From contig NZ_VJZZ01000004.1 in assembly GCF_009659535.1 (NCBI RefSeq), positions 434,001 through 498,000 of the forward strand: a stretch of 64,000 nt of DNA. The letters run 5' to 3'. The number at the start of each line of letters is the position of its first letter. The stretch's first letter is position 1. Shown piece by piece: positions 10,243 through 18,869 of the stretch. Below the pieces are notes generated by a model that was not told where the DNA came from, did no database searches, and saw only the letters and a program-made list of their open reading frames with translations. The stretch is from Aggregicoccus sp. 17bor-14. GTDB lineage: Bacteria > Myxococcota > Myxococcia > Myxococcales > Myxococcaceae. The translations under genes were made by a program, and so were the position numbers.

Positions 10243-10255
10243 GCAGGGGCGCTGA

Positions 10256-11653
<1,398 letters not shown>

Positions 11654-11689
11654 GGGGACTCGGAATGAGCCCGGGCGCGCACATCCCAG

Positions 11690-11717
11690 TTGCAATGGGC
11701 GCGAATTAGGGTAGAAG
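11690..11717 (+). promoter_or_regulatory. Possible sigma-70-type promoter for the tRNA cluster
   Basis: TTGCAA at 11690-11695 and TAGAAG at 11712-11717 are separated by 16 bases and end 55 bases before tRNA-Ser(UGA). The -10 match is only four of six. The serS-tRNA gap (119 bases) is long enough for an independent promoter, but read-through from serS is also possible. Confidence 0.3.
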
Positions 11718-11772
11718 GCTTCGCCCCGCGCCACCACGGGTGGGACAAGCCGGCTTCGGTGAAGTGGCAGTT

Positions 11773-11859
11773 GGAGGAGTGGCCGAGCGGCTGAAGGCAG
11801 CGGTCTTGAAAACCGCAGAGGGTGAAAGCTCTCCGTAGGTTCGAATCCTACCTCCTCCG
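11773..11859 (+). tRNA. tRNA-Ser (anticodon UGA)
   Basis: An 87-base class II tRNA. The acceptor stem GGAGGAG pairs with CTCCTCC, discriminator G. The anticodon loop CTTGAAA lies between GCGGT and ACCGC, giving anticodon TGA for UCA and, by wobble, other UCN codons. The long variable arm is typical of tRNA-Ser. The T-arm GTAGG-TTCGAAT-CCTAC is intact. No CCA is encoded. Confidence 0.96.
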
Positions 11860-11910
11860 AAATAGTCGAAATTGTTCTTGCAGTTCAGGGCTCTTTGAAA
11901 GAGAAGGTTT

Positions 11911-12000
11911 GGAGAGATGGCCGAGAGGCTGAAGGCACAGGTTTGCTAAACCTGCATACTCGAAAGGGTATCAAGGGTTCGAATCCCTTTCTCTCCGCCA
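11911..12000 (+). tRNA. tRNA-Ser (anticodon GCU)
   Basis: A class II tRNA with acceptor GGAGAGA pairing with TCTCTCC, discriminator G and an encoded CCA at 11998-12000. The anticodon stem CAGGT/ACCTG encloses TTGCTAA, giving anticodon GCT for AGC and AGU. It lies 51 bases after tRNA-Ser(UGA) and the long variable arm fits serine identity. Confidence 0.96.
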
Positions 12001-12031
12001 TTTATCGTTGTTGCAGGGCGTTGGAAGACCC

Positions 12032-12108
12032 GCTCCCTTAGCTCAGCTGGATAGAGCGTCGGACTACGAATCCGAAGGCCGGAGGTTCGAATCCTCCAGG
12101 GAGCGCCA
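12032..12108 (+). tRNA. tRNA-Arg (anticodon ACG)
   Basis: A 77-base tRNA with acceptor GCTCCCT pairing with AGGGAGC and an encoded CCA. The anticodon stem TCGGA/TCCGA encloses CTACGAA, giving anticodon ACG. In bacteria the A34 of this tRNA is converted to inosine by TadA so that it reads CGU, CGC and CGA. The tadA gene begins 33 bases downstream. Confidence 0.96.
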
Positions 12109-12141
12109 TCTTCCCCCCATCCGCAGTTCTTCTTCCCCGCC

Positions 12142-12603
12142 ATGGACGAAGCCTTCATGCAGCAAGCGCTCGCGCTGGCGCAGGAGGCCGCCGCTCTCGG
12201 GGAGGTCCCCGTCGGAGCCGTGGCCGTCCATGACGGCAAGGTCGTGGGGACCGGCTACAACCGCCGGGAGATCGACCGCGACCCGCTCGCTCACGCAGAG
12301 GTGCTCGCGCTGAACCAGGCGGCCCGGACGCTCGGGTGCTGGCGGCTGAGCGGGGTCACGCTGTACGTGACCCTCGAGCCGTGCGCGATGTGCGCCGGAG
12401 CCATGGTGCAGGCGCGGGTGAGCCGGCTCGTCTTCGGGACCTTGGATCCCAAGGCCGGCGCCGTGGGCAGCCTGTACAACCTGGTCGAGGAGCCGCGGCA
12501 CAACCACCGGCTCCAGGTGACGAGTGGCATCCTGGCGGACGACTGCCGCCTCCTTCTCAAGACCTTCTTCGGCGCCCTGCGCCAGAAGAAGCGTGACATC
12601 TGA
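12142..12603 (+). CDS. tadA: tRNA-specific adenosine deaminase
   Basis: 153 residues. TadA deaminates adenosine 34 of tRNA-Arg(ACG) to inosine. The zinc site is complete: His51-Ala-Glu53 (LAHAEVLALN) supplies a ligand and the catalytic glutamate, and Cys81 and Cys84 (LEPCAMCAGAMVQ) are the other ligands. GEVPVGAVAVHDGKVVG near the N-terminus is the usual substrate-side loop. Length is normal. The gene is embedded in a tRNA cluster: its substrate tRNA gene ends 33 bases upstream and tRNA-Ser(CGA) starts 8 bases after its stop codon, so its mRNA probably has to be released from, or share, a tRNA precursor. Confidence 0.97.
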   Translation: MDEAFMQQALALAQEAAALGEVPVGAVAVHDGKVVGTGYNRREIDRDPLAHAEVLALNQAARTLGCWRLSGVTLYVTLEPCAMCAGAMVQARVSRLVFGTLDPKAGAVGSLYNLVEEPRHNHRLQVTSGILADDCRLLLKTFFGALRQKKRDI

Positions 12604-12611
12604 ATACTTGT

Positions 12612-12698
12612 GGAGAGCTGGCCGAGTGGTCGAAGGCACCTGACTCGAAATCAGGCATACCGGGAACGGTATCGTAGGTTCGAATCCTACGCTCTCCG
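12612..12698 (+). tRNA. tRNA-Ser (anticodon CGA)
   Basis: A class II tRNA with acceptor GGAGAGC pairing with GCTCTCC, discriminator G, no encoded CCA. Stem CCTGA/TCAGG encloses CTCGAAA, giving anticodon CGA for UCG. It starts 8 bases after the tadA stop codon. Confidence 0.96.
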
Positions 12699-12722
12699 CA
12701 TCCTCTTGAAGTTCAGGCAGTT

Positions 12723-12809
12723 GGAGAGGTGGCCGAGCGGTTGAAGGCGCACGCCTGGAACGCGTGTATATCTGAAAGGGTATCGTGGGTTCGAATCCCA
12801 CCCTCTCCG
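12723..12809 (+). tRNA. tRNA-Ser (anticodon GGA)
   Basis: A class II tRNA with acceptor GGAGAGG pairing with CCTCTCC, discriminator G, no encoded CCA. Stem CACGC/GCGTG encloses CTGGAAC, giving anticodon GGA for UCU and UCC. With the UGA, GCU and CGA species upstream it completes the serine set. Confidence 0.96.
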
Positions 12810-12837
12810 TACGCAGCACCGCAGCACGAAAAGCTTT

Positions 12838-12921
12838 GTGGTCGGGACAACGTGGGGACGCGAACCCCGCCAGGTCCGGAAGGAAGCAACGGTAGCGCAC
12901 CCTCGCGTGTGTCCCGGCCGT
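12838..12921 (+). ncRNA. ffs: Signal recognition particle RNA (small bacterial type)
   Basis: The diagnostic helix 8 sequence CAGGTCCGGAAGGAAGCAAC at 12871-12890 contains the GGAA tetraloop and the asymmetric internal loop bound by Ffh. Outer arms GGTCGGGACA (12840) and TGTCCCGGCC (ending 12919) pair with one G-U wobble, closing a rod-shaped hairpin of about 80-90 bases. It binds Ffh and takes part in co-translational membrane targeting. Exact ends are uncertain by a few bases. It starts about 28 bases after tRNA-Ser(GGA) and may belong to the same transcript. Confidence 0.92.
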
Positions 12922-12954
12922 TCTCTTCGCGAACAAGCAGCGAGTCGTTTTCGG

Positions 12955-12993
12955 AAGCCGATGCCCCTCCCGGGGCGTCGGCTTCTGGCTTTT
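12955..12993 (+). terminator. Rho-independent terminator of the tRNA/SRP RNA cluster
   Basis: The arms AAGCCGATGCCCC and the near-perfect complement GGGGCGTCGGCTT are separated by a short CCC-centred loop, and CTGGCTTTT follows. It lies 35 bases beyond the SRP RNA and just before the convergent membrane-protein gene, so it may serve both strands. Confidence 0.8.
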
Positions 12994-12997
12994 GGGG

Positions 12998-14404
12998 CTA
13001 GCGGGCGAGCAGGGTCTCGCGCCCCTCCTGCCCCACCACCCGGAAGCCCCCCGCCTGCAGCTCGGCGAGCGCGCGGCCCTCGAAGGTGACGGCGCGGTTG
13101 AAGCGCGGGTCGGCGAGCGCGCCCTGGAAGGCGGCATCCCGGGGCCAGTCGCACGTCGTCCAGGGGATGGGGCGGCCCAGGTAGAAGAAGCCGCCGGCGC
13201 CCCACAGCCCCTCGTTCACGATGAGCAGGCCGGTGGCGCCGCCGCGGCTCGCGCGCACGATGGCGCGGAGCTGGTCTCCGCGCAGGTCCAGCGCGGGATA
13301 GCCCCACAGCGGCAGCAGCCCGAGCAGGAGCGCGGCGAGCGCCCCACCCGTCCGCGCCCGCGCCGAGCCGAGTGAGCGCAGTGCGCTCGCGGCGGCCGGC
13401 GCCGCGGCGAGCGCGAGCAGCACCAGCGCGGGGTAGAGGAAGCGGTCCTCCTTGTGCGGGGTGGCCGCGACCGCCGCGAGGTAGGCGAGCGCCATGACGG
13501 GGGCGAGCGCGAGGTGGCGCGCGCGCAGGGAGCGCGTGGCGGCGGGCAGCGCGAGCAGGCCCCAGAGGGGCAGCGCGAGCGCGAGCGGCGCGAGGTAGAA
13601 GCCGGGCGGCTGGGCGCCGAACTGGCGCACGGCGCCGTCCGAGAGGACGTTGAAGCGCAGGTAGGCGAGCAGCGAGTGCAGTGGCGCGCCCCAGCTCCAC
13701 GCGTCCAGCGCCGCGAGCCCCGCGGCGACCGCGCCTCCGGCGAGCAGCACCCCGCCCAGCGCGCGCAGGCGGCGCGCCGCGGCGAGCCACGCGAGCGCGG
13801 CGAGCACGAAGACGGCGGAGCCGTAGCGCGCCACCACCGAGAGCCCCAGCCACAGGCCTCCCCAGAGCCCGTGCCGGAGCTCCTGCGCGTTCCCCTCGCG
13901 CGGGGCGCCGTCCAGCGCGCACACCGCGAGCACGAGGAAGGCGGCGGAGAAGGACTCCCCCAGGGTGCGCCCCGCGAAGACCAGCACCGGGCCGTACAGG
14001 GCGAGCAGCGCAGTGGCGAGCAGCGCCGCGGCGCCGGACCCGGTGCGCCTCAGCGAGGAGCGGTAGGCCGCGGCGAGCACCGCGCCGTGCAGCGCGGCCT
14101 GCGGCAGCGCGAGCAGGGCGCGGTAGGCGAGCGGGTGGTCCAGGCCGAGCAGCGCGGCGAGCCGCAGCAGCCACGAGGCGAGCAGCGGCAGGGCCCAGTT
14201 GCGCAGCCCCTCGCGCCACTCCCACGCGAGCACCCCGTAGCCGTGGGCGCGGTGCCAGGCGGGCTCGAGGAACTGGTACACCTCGTCCGGGTGCACGCGG
14301 CCCAGCTGGGCCACCGCGAGCGCCGCGGGCAGCAGCGCCCCGGCGCAGAGCAGCAGCAGGCGCGCGCGGGCAGGAGGGCCGGGGGTGGGCAGGGGCGCGT
14401 GCAT
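12998..14404 (-). CDS. GT22-like membrane glycosyltransferase (GPI-mannosyltransferase family)
   Basis: 468 residues, strongly hydrophobic with about nine membrane segments. The first loop contains HPDEVYQFLEPAWHRAHG, matching the HPDE(x)xQ signature of the eukaryotic ALG9/PIG-B type mannosyltransferases (family GT22), and TPHKEDRFLYPALV matches their conserved HKExRF motif. Such enzymes use a polyprenyl-phosphate sugar and act from the outer face of the membrane, the acidic HPDE loop being catalytic. The C-terminal soluble part (FFYLGRPIPWTTCDWPRD) probably faces the periplasm. It is convergent with the SRP RNA and divergent from the CrtI-like gene. Donor and acceptor are unknown. Confidence 0.85.
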   Translation of the reverse strand: MHAPLPTPGPPARARLLLLCAGALLPAALAVAQLGRVHPDEVYQFLEPAWHRAHGYGVLAWEWREGLRNWALPLLASWLLRLAALLGLDHPLAYRALLALPQAALHGAVLAAAYRSSLRRTGSGAAALLATALLALYGPVLVFAGRTLGESFSAAFLVLAVCALDGAPREGNAQELRHGLWGGLWLGLSVVARYGSAVFVLAALAWLAAARRLRALGGVLLAGGAVAAGLAALDAWSWGAPLHSLLAYLRFNVLSDGAVRQFGAQPPGFYLAPLALALPLWGLLALPAATRSLRARHLALAPVMALAYLAAVAATPHKEDRFLYPALVLLALAAAPAAASALRSLGSARARTGGALAALLLGLLPLWGYPALDLRGDQLRAIVRASRGGATGLLIVNEGLWGAGGFFYLGRPIPWTTCDWPRDAAFQGALADPRFNRAVTFEGRALAELQAGGFRVVGQEGRETLLAR

Positions 14405-14503
14405 GGGTTGGCTCGCGCACTCTCCCCAGCGGCGCCCGGGCACGCAAGCGCGGCGCCCGAGGTAGCTTCGCAGAGCACTCCCCCACCCCGCCTGGAGGCC
14501 GCC

Positions 14504-16054
14504 ATGCCCGCTCCCCACACGTCGGATGTCCTCATCGTCGGCGGAGGCCACAACGGTCTGGTGAGCGCGGTGCTGCTCGCGCGCCGCGGCCTCAAGGTCA
14601 CGGTGCTGGAGGAGAAGGAGCAGGTGGGCGGGGCCGCGAAGACGGAGTACCCGTTCGGGCGCGCCCCGCGGCTCGGCGTGTCCACGGGCGCCTACCTGCT
14701 GGGGCTCGCCCCGCCCGAGCTCTTGCGGGAGCTGGGGCTGAAGCTCACGCTCAAGCGCCGCGACCCGCACTACTTCCTGCCCACGCTGGACAAGCGCTAC
14801 CTGCTCTTCGGCTCGGACGAGCGCGAGATGCACCGGCAGTTCGTCGCGTTCTTCTCCGAGGAGGACTGGCGCGCGAACAGCGAGCTCAACGCGGAGCTCG
14901 CGCAGCTGCGCGAGGACGTGGCGCCCGCGTGGCTGCGGGCCCCGGTGAGCGTGGAGGAGACGGCCGAGCGCTACATCCGCCCGGCCCTGCGCGAGCGCTT
15001 CGTGCGCCTGTGCCGCGGCACCGCGCGCGAGTACCTGGAGCGCTTCGGGTTCCGCTCGGACCTGCTCAAGGCGATGTACGCGGTGACGGACGCGTTCAGC
15101 GGCCTGGACGGCGGCTACGACACGCCGGGCACCGGGATGAACCTGCTCGTCCACAACATGTGCCGGCTTCCGGGCAGCGGCGGCACGTGGATGATCGTGG
15201 AGGGCGGCATGGGCGCCGTGACGCAGGGGCTCGCCGGGCTCGCGCGCTCGCACGGGGCCGAGCTGCGCACGGGCGCGAAGGTGGCGCGCATCCTCACGCA
15301 GGCAGGCAGCGTGCAGGGCGTGGCGCTCGAGAGCGGCGAGGAGCTGCGCGCGCCGGTGGTGCTCTCCAACGCGGACCCCTTCCGCACCTTCGGGCTGCTC
15401 TCCGAGGACGCGCTGCCGGACGAGTACCGCGCGCGCGTGGAGGCGATGAGCGCGCCGGGCACCACGATGAAGGTGAACCTGGCGCTCAAGGGGCTGCCGC
15501 GCTTCACCTGCCTGCCGGAGGACCGCGGGCAGTTCGGCCCCACCATCCACCTGCTGCCGCAGGAGGACCCGCTCGGGGCGCTGCAGCGCGCGTACGCGGA
15601 CACGCGCGCCGGCCGGCTCACCGAGTTCCCCTCCATCGAGTGGTACATCCACACCACCGTGGACCCCACCCTGCGCGACCCCGAGGGGCACCACAACTCC
15701 GCCCTCTTCGTGGAGTGGGTGCCGGAGAAGCTCACGGGTACCACCTGGGAGGCCGAGGAGCAGCGCTACGTGAAGCAGCTGCTCGCCGTGTGCGACCGCT
15801 TCGCCCCCGGCACCAGCGACCTGGTGGTGGACACCTTCGCGCTCACGCCGCCGAAGATCGAGAAGCACTTCGGCATCAGCCGCGGCCACATCCACCACGT
15901 GGACAACAAGCTCGGCTTCAGCGACCGGCTCCCCTACGAGACGCCCGTGGCGGGGCTCTACTTCTGCAGCGCGGGGTGTCACCCGGCCGGCAGCGTGATC
16001 GGCGCGGCCGGGCACAACGCGGCGAACGTGGTGCTCCAGGCGCTGGGGCGGTAG
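14504..16054 (+). CDS. FAD-dependent oxidoreductase, phytoene-desaturase/PYROXD2-like
   Basis: 516 residues from an ATG preceded by TGGAGG. DVLIVGGGHNGLVSAVLLAR is the FAD-binding GxGxxG fold and VLEEKEQVGGAAKTEYPF the following FAD contact. The C-terminal end GLYFCSAGCHPAGSVIGAAG closes the FAD site, as in CrtI-type desaturases. WMIVEGGMGAVTQGLAGLA is the central family motif. The sequence is closer in style to the PYROXD2/NAD(P)-binding oxidoreductase group than to real carotenoid desaturases, and no carotenoid genes are nearby, so the substrate is unknown. Cytoplasmic; no signal peptide. Confidence 0.88.
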   Translation: MPAPHTSDVLIVGGGHNGLVSAVLLARRGLKVTVLEEKEQVGGAAKTEYPFGRAPRLGVSTGAYLLGLAPPELLRELGLKLTLKRRDPHYFLPTLDKRYLLFGSDEREMHRQFVAFFSEEDWRANSELNAELAQLREDVAPAWLRAPVSVEETAERYIRPALRERFVRLCRGTAREYLERFGFRSDLLKAMYAVTDAFSGLDGGYDTPGTGMNLLVHNMCRLPGSGGTWMIVEGGMGAVTQGLAGLARSHGAELRTGAKVARILTQAGSVQGVALESGEELRAPVVLSNADPFRTFGLLSEDALPDEYRARVEAMSAPGTTMKVNLALKGLPRFTCLPEDRGQFGPTIHLLPQEDPLGALQRAYADTRAGRLTEFPSIEWYIHTTVDPTLRDPEGHHNSALFVEWVPEKLTGTTWEAEEQRYVKQLLAVCDRFAPGTSDLVVDTFALTPPKIEKHFGISRGHIHHVDNKLGFSDRLPYETPVAGLYFCSAGCHPAGSVIGAAGHNAANVVLQALGR

Positions 16055-16069
16055 GCGCAAGGACCGGGA

Positions 16070-16085
16070 GTGAAGCGCGCTTCAC
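16070..16085. promoter_or_regulatory. Perfect 16-base palindrome upstream of dnaX
   Basis: GTGAAGCGCGCTTCAC is a perfect inverted repeat 15 bases after the oxidoreductase stop and 78 bases before the dnaX start. It could be the stem of a terminator (there is no T-run) or a binding site for a dimeric regulator. Confidence 0.3.
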
Positions 16086-16162
16086 CGGCTCCCTACCGGC
16101 TCCCAGCCGCGTGCGATGCGCATGGTTTCCCCCGTCCCGGCTGTTTAGACTCCACCCTCCCT

Positions 16163-17365
16163 ATGAGCTACCTCGTCCTGGCGCGTAAGTGGCGCCCCCA
16201 GACCTTCGACGACATGACGGGCCAGGAGCACGTGGTCCGCACGGTGGCCAACGCCATCAAGCAGGATCGCGTCGCGCACGCGTACCTGTTCTGCGGCCCG
16301 CGCGGGGTGGGCAAGACGACGGCCGCCCGCCTGCTGGCCAAGGCGCTCAACTGCGAGAAGGGCCCCACCCCGGAGCCCTGCGGCGTGTGCCGCGCCTGCA
16401 CCGAGATCGCCGCGGGCACCAGCGTGGACGTGGCGGAGATCGACGGCGCGAGCAACAACGGCGTCGAGAACGTGCGCGAGATCCGCGAGAACGCGAAGTA
16501 CCTGCCGCAGCGCGACCGGCACAAGATCTACATCATCGACGAGGTGCACATGCTGTCCGGAGCGGCGTTCAACGCGCTGCTCAAGACGCTGGAGGAGCCG
16601 CCCGGGCACGTGAAGTTCATCTTCGCGACCACCGAGGCGCACAAGCTGCCGGACACCATCCTCAGCCGCTGCCAGCGCCACAACTTCCGCCGCATCCCGG
16701 CCGCCGTGATGCTGCAGCGCCTCAAGCACATCTGCACCGAGGAGAAGGCCGGCATCTCGGACCGCGCCCTGAGCATGGTGGTGCGCCAGAGCGAGGGCGG
16801 CATGCGCGATGCGCTCAGCCTGCTCGACCAGATCCTCTCCGCCTGCGGCTCCGAGCCCACGGACGAGGCCGTGGCCGAGGCGCTGGGCACCATCGACCGC
16901 GGCGTGGTGCAGGACTTCGCCGAGGCGCTGGTGCGCAAGGACGCCGCGCGCGTGCTCGAGCGCGTGGAGGACGTGTTCAACCGCGGCGTGGACCTGAAGC
17001 GGCTCGCCGAGGAGCTCGCCCTGCAGCTGCGCCACCTCTTCGTGGCGAAGACCCTGGGACAGGCGCCCGCGGAGCTCGCCGAGAGCGAGCAGAAGGCCCT
17101 GGTGGCGCTCGCCGCCGAGGCGGATGCCGCGCAGATCTCCCGCCTCTTCGACGTGGTGCACGGCTGCGTCTACGACGTCTCGCGCGCCGCCCAGCCGCGG
17201 CTCGCCCTGGAGATGGCCCTGCTCAAGGCCATCCAGCTCTCGCCCGCCGGCTCCATCCCCGAGCTGCTCGCGCGCGTGGACCGGCTCGCCGGTGGCCTCG
17301 GCGCCAAGCCCGCGTCTGCCGGAGCGTCCGGAGGTCGCTCCGCTTCGGGTCCCTTTCGCGCCTGA
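16163..17365 (+). CDS. dnaX: DNA polymerase III gamma/tau subunit, gamma-like in-frame product
   Basis: 400 residues up to a TGA at 17363. The clamp-loader ATPase is complete: Walker A GPRGVGKTTAARLLAK, zinc-binding cysteines in the EPCGVCRACTEI region, Walker B YIIDEVHMLS, sensor 1 FIFATTEAHKLPDTILSRCQ and sensor 2 SEGGMRDALSLLDQ. The collar domain (LKRLAEELALQLRHLFVAKT) follows. The frame closes in GRSASGPFRA, while a Pro/Ala-rich linker and a tau-like C-terminal domain continue in another frame (17355-18473). The product made without a frame change would load clamps but lack the tau tail that contacts helicase and polymerase. It heads the dnaX-ybaB-recR group. Confidence 0.93.
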   Translation: MSYLVLARKWRPQTFDDMTGQEHVVRTVANAIKQDRVAHAYLFCGPRGVGKTTAARLLAKALNCEKGPTPEPCGVCRACTEIAAGTSVDVAEIDGASNNGVENVREIRENAKYLPQRDRHKIYIIDEVHMLSGAAFNALLKTLEEPPGHVKFIFATTEAHKLPDTILSRCQRHNFRRIPAAVMLQRLKHICTEEKAGISDRALSMVVRQSEGGMRDALSLLDQILSACGSEPTDEAVAEALGTIDRGVVQDFAEALVRKDAARVLERVEDVFNRGVDLKRLAEELALQLRHLFVAKTLGQAPAELAESEQKALVALAAEADAAQISRLFDVVHGCVYDVSRAAQPRLALEMALLKAIQLSPAGSIPELLARVDRLAGGLGAKPASAGASGGRSASGPFRA

Positions 17366-18473
17366 GGCTGCACCTGCGCGCACGGCGCCGCCCGAGCCCG
17401 CGCGGCCGGTGAGCGCCGGCGCACGTCCGCCTCCGGGCGGCGCGGCGCCTGCGCGCAGCGAGTCCTCCCAGCCCTCCTCCGGCGCTGCGGGCTCTCACAG
17501 CGGGGCGCCCTCGGCAGCGACCCCGGTGAAGGAGCCCGCGCGGCCTGCGGCGACACCCCTGCGCCCCGTGGGCGGCGGTGTGCCCGCTGCGGCGGCCCCC
17601 GTGATGGGTGGGGGACTGCCCTCGTCGGCGGGTGGCCCCCCGCGTACGCCCTCTGCGGTGAGCGGCGGCCTGCCCGCTGCCGGGGCTCCCCACGCGGCCG
17701 CGGCGCCCGTCGTGCGCGCGGTGAATGCGCGCAGCGCCGCCGCCGAGGCGCTCCAGCGCGAGGAGCCCTCGGGCGAGGACGAGCGCCTGTTCCCCGAGGA
17801 GGGGCCCGCAGGCGGCTGTGCCTCCGGCGAGTGCCTTCCCGAGGCCGCCGCTCCCGAGCCCGCTCCGGCCTCCGCTCCTCACGGAGATCCCGCAGCCCCC
17901 GCGGCGGCGGTGGCCCTGCGTGCGGCTGCGGGTGGAGCCGCCGAGCCCCCTGCTCCTCGTGCGCCCGTCTCCGAGGCGCCAGCCGCCGCCCCCGCCCGCC
18001 CCAGCCGCGACAGCCCGATGCAGGCGCTCACCGAGCGCTGGCGCTCCGCGGTGGACACGGTGCGCGCCGCGTCGGCGCGACACGGGGCCTCGCTCGCGTT
18101 CGGTCGCCTGCTCTGGATCCGTCCGGGCGAGGTGGGCGTGGCCTACCCCGCAGCCATGGGCTTCCACCGCACCACCGTCACCGCGAGCGCGGGCCGCACC
18201 ATCGTGGAGCGCGCGCTGAGCGAGCACTTCGGCCGGCCCACGAAGCTCGTGGTCGAGCAGGCCGTGGACGGCGTGGGGGCGACCCTCAGCGTGGCCGAGG
18301 AGGACCAGCAGCAGCGCAGCGCCCACGAGCGCAGCACCGAGGGCAAGGTGCGCAGCCACCCGGCGGTGCGCGCGGCGCTGAAGTTCCTCGGCGGGGAGAT
18401 CGAGCACATCCAGGTGCTCGAGCCTGCTCGCCCGGCTCCTCCGCCGACAGACGGTCCGGAAGACGGTTCCTAA
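17355..18473 (+). CDS. dnaX: Tau-type C-terminal part of DnaX in a shifted frame
   Basis: An open frame of about 370 residues joined to the upstream dnaX frame by a net +1 (or -2) change near 17290-17365. It starts as a Pro/Ala-rich linker (PFAPEAAPARTAPPEPARP) and ends in a folded domain with SPMQALTERWRSAVDTVRAA, GEVGVAYPAAMGFHR and LKFLGGEIEHIQVLE, the kind of tail expected in a full-length myxobacterial gamma/tau. It has no convincing start of its own; the first GTG is at 17409. A CCC-TTT site at 17351-17356, where tRNA-Pro could slip forward onto CCT, lies just before the stop. Either programmed +1 frameshifting, a real indel, or a sequence error would explain the split. The boundary given is an estimate. 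Confidence 0.65.
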   Translation, partial: FAPEAAPARTAPPEPARPVSAGARPPPGGAAPARSESSQPSSGAAGSHSGAPSAATPVKEPARPAATPLRPVGGGVPAAAAPVMGGGLPSSAGGPPRTPSAVSGGLPAAGAPHAAAAPVVRAVNARSAAAEALQREEPSGEDERLFPEEGPAGGCASGECLPEAAAPEPAPASAPHGDPAAPAAAVALRAAAGGAAEPPAPRAPVSEAPAAAPARPSRDSPMQALTERWRSAVDTVRAASARHGASLAFGRLLWIRPGEVGVAYPAAMGFHRTTVTASAGRTIVERALSEHFGRPTKLVVEQAVDGVGATLSVAEEDQQQRSAHERSTEGKVRSHPAVRAALKFLGGEIEHIQVLEPARPAPPPTDGPEDGS

Positions 18474-18545
18474 CCCCGGGGGCGGGCGCTAGGGTGCGCC
18501 CCTCCTGAGCACTGAGCACAGAGCAGTCCCCGACGAGGAAGTGAC

Positions 18546-18863
18546 ATGCCCGGCATCGACCTGAACTACTTCATCCGACAGGCCAACAAGCTCACCGAGA
18601 AGATCGAGGCGCGCAAGAAGGAGCTCGCCGAGGAGACCGTGGAGGGCAAGGCCGGGGACGGCCGCGTGACCGTGGTCGCCAACTGCGTGCAGGAGGTCAA
18701 GAGCATCAAGATCGACCCCGCCGTGGTCGACCCCAACGACATGGGGATGCTCGAGGACCTGGTCACCGCAGCCGTGAACGCTGCCCTGGCGGGCAGCCGT
18801 GATCACATGCAGCGCGAGCTCGCGAAAATCTCCGGCGGCATCAAGATCCCCGGCATTACTTAA
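18546..18863 (+). CDS. YbaB/EbfC family nucleoid-associated protein
   Basis: 105 residues behind GAGGAAGTGAC. These small proteins bind DNA as tweezers-like dimers and are nearly always encoded between dnaX and recR, as here. The helical start (LNYFIRQANKLTEKIEARKKE), the central strand-rich half with GDGRVTVVANCVQEVKSIKI and the C-terminal helix ending GGIKIPGIT fit the family in order and length. It lies 72 bases after the dnaX tail and 6 bases before recR, so it is probably in one operon with both. Confidence 0.95.
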   Translation: MPGIDLNYFIRQANKLTEKIEARKKELAEETVEGKAGDGRVTVVANCVQEVKSIKIDPAVVDPNDMGMLEDLVTAAVNAALAGSRDHMQRELAKISGGIKIPGIT

Positions 18864-18869
18864 AGCCGG

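Noticed and set aside
17366-18473. An independent gene starting at the GTG at 17409
   Set aside because: The first part is a Pro/Ala-rich linker with no start signal and its C-terminal domain is the tail expected on DnaX, so a frame change is the better reading.
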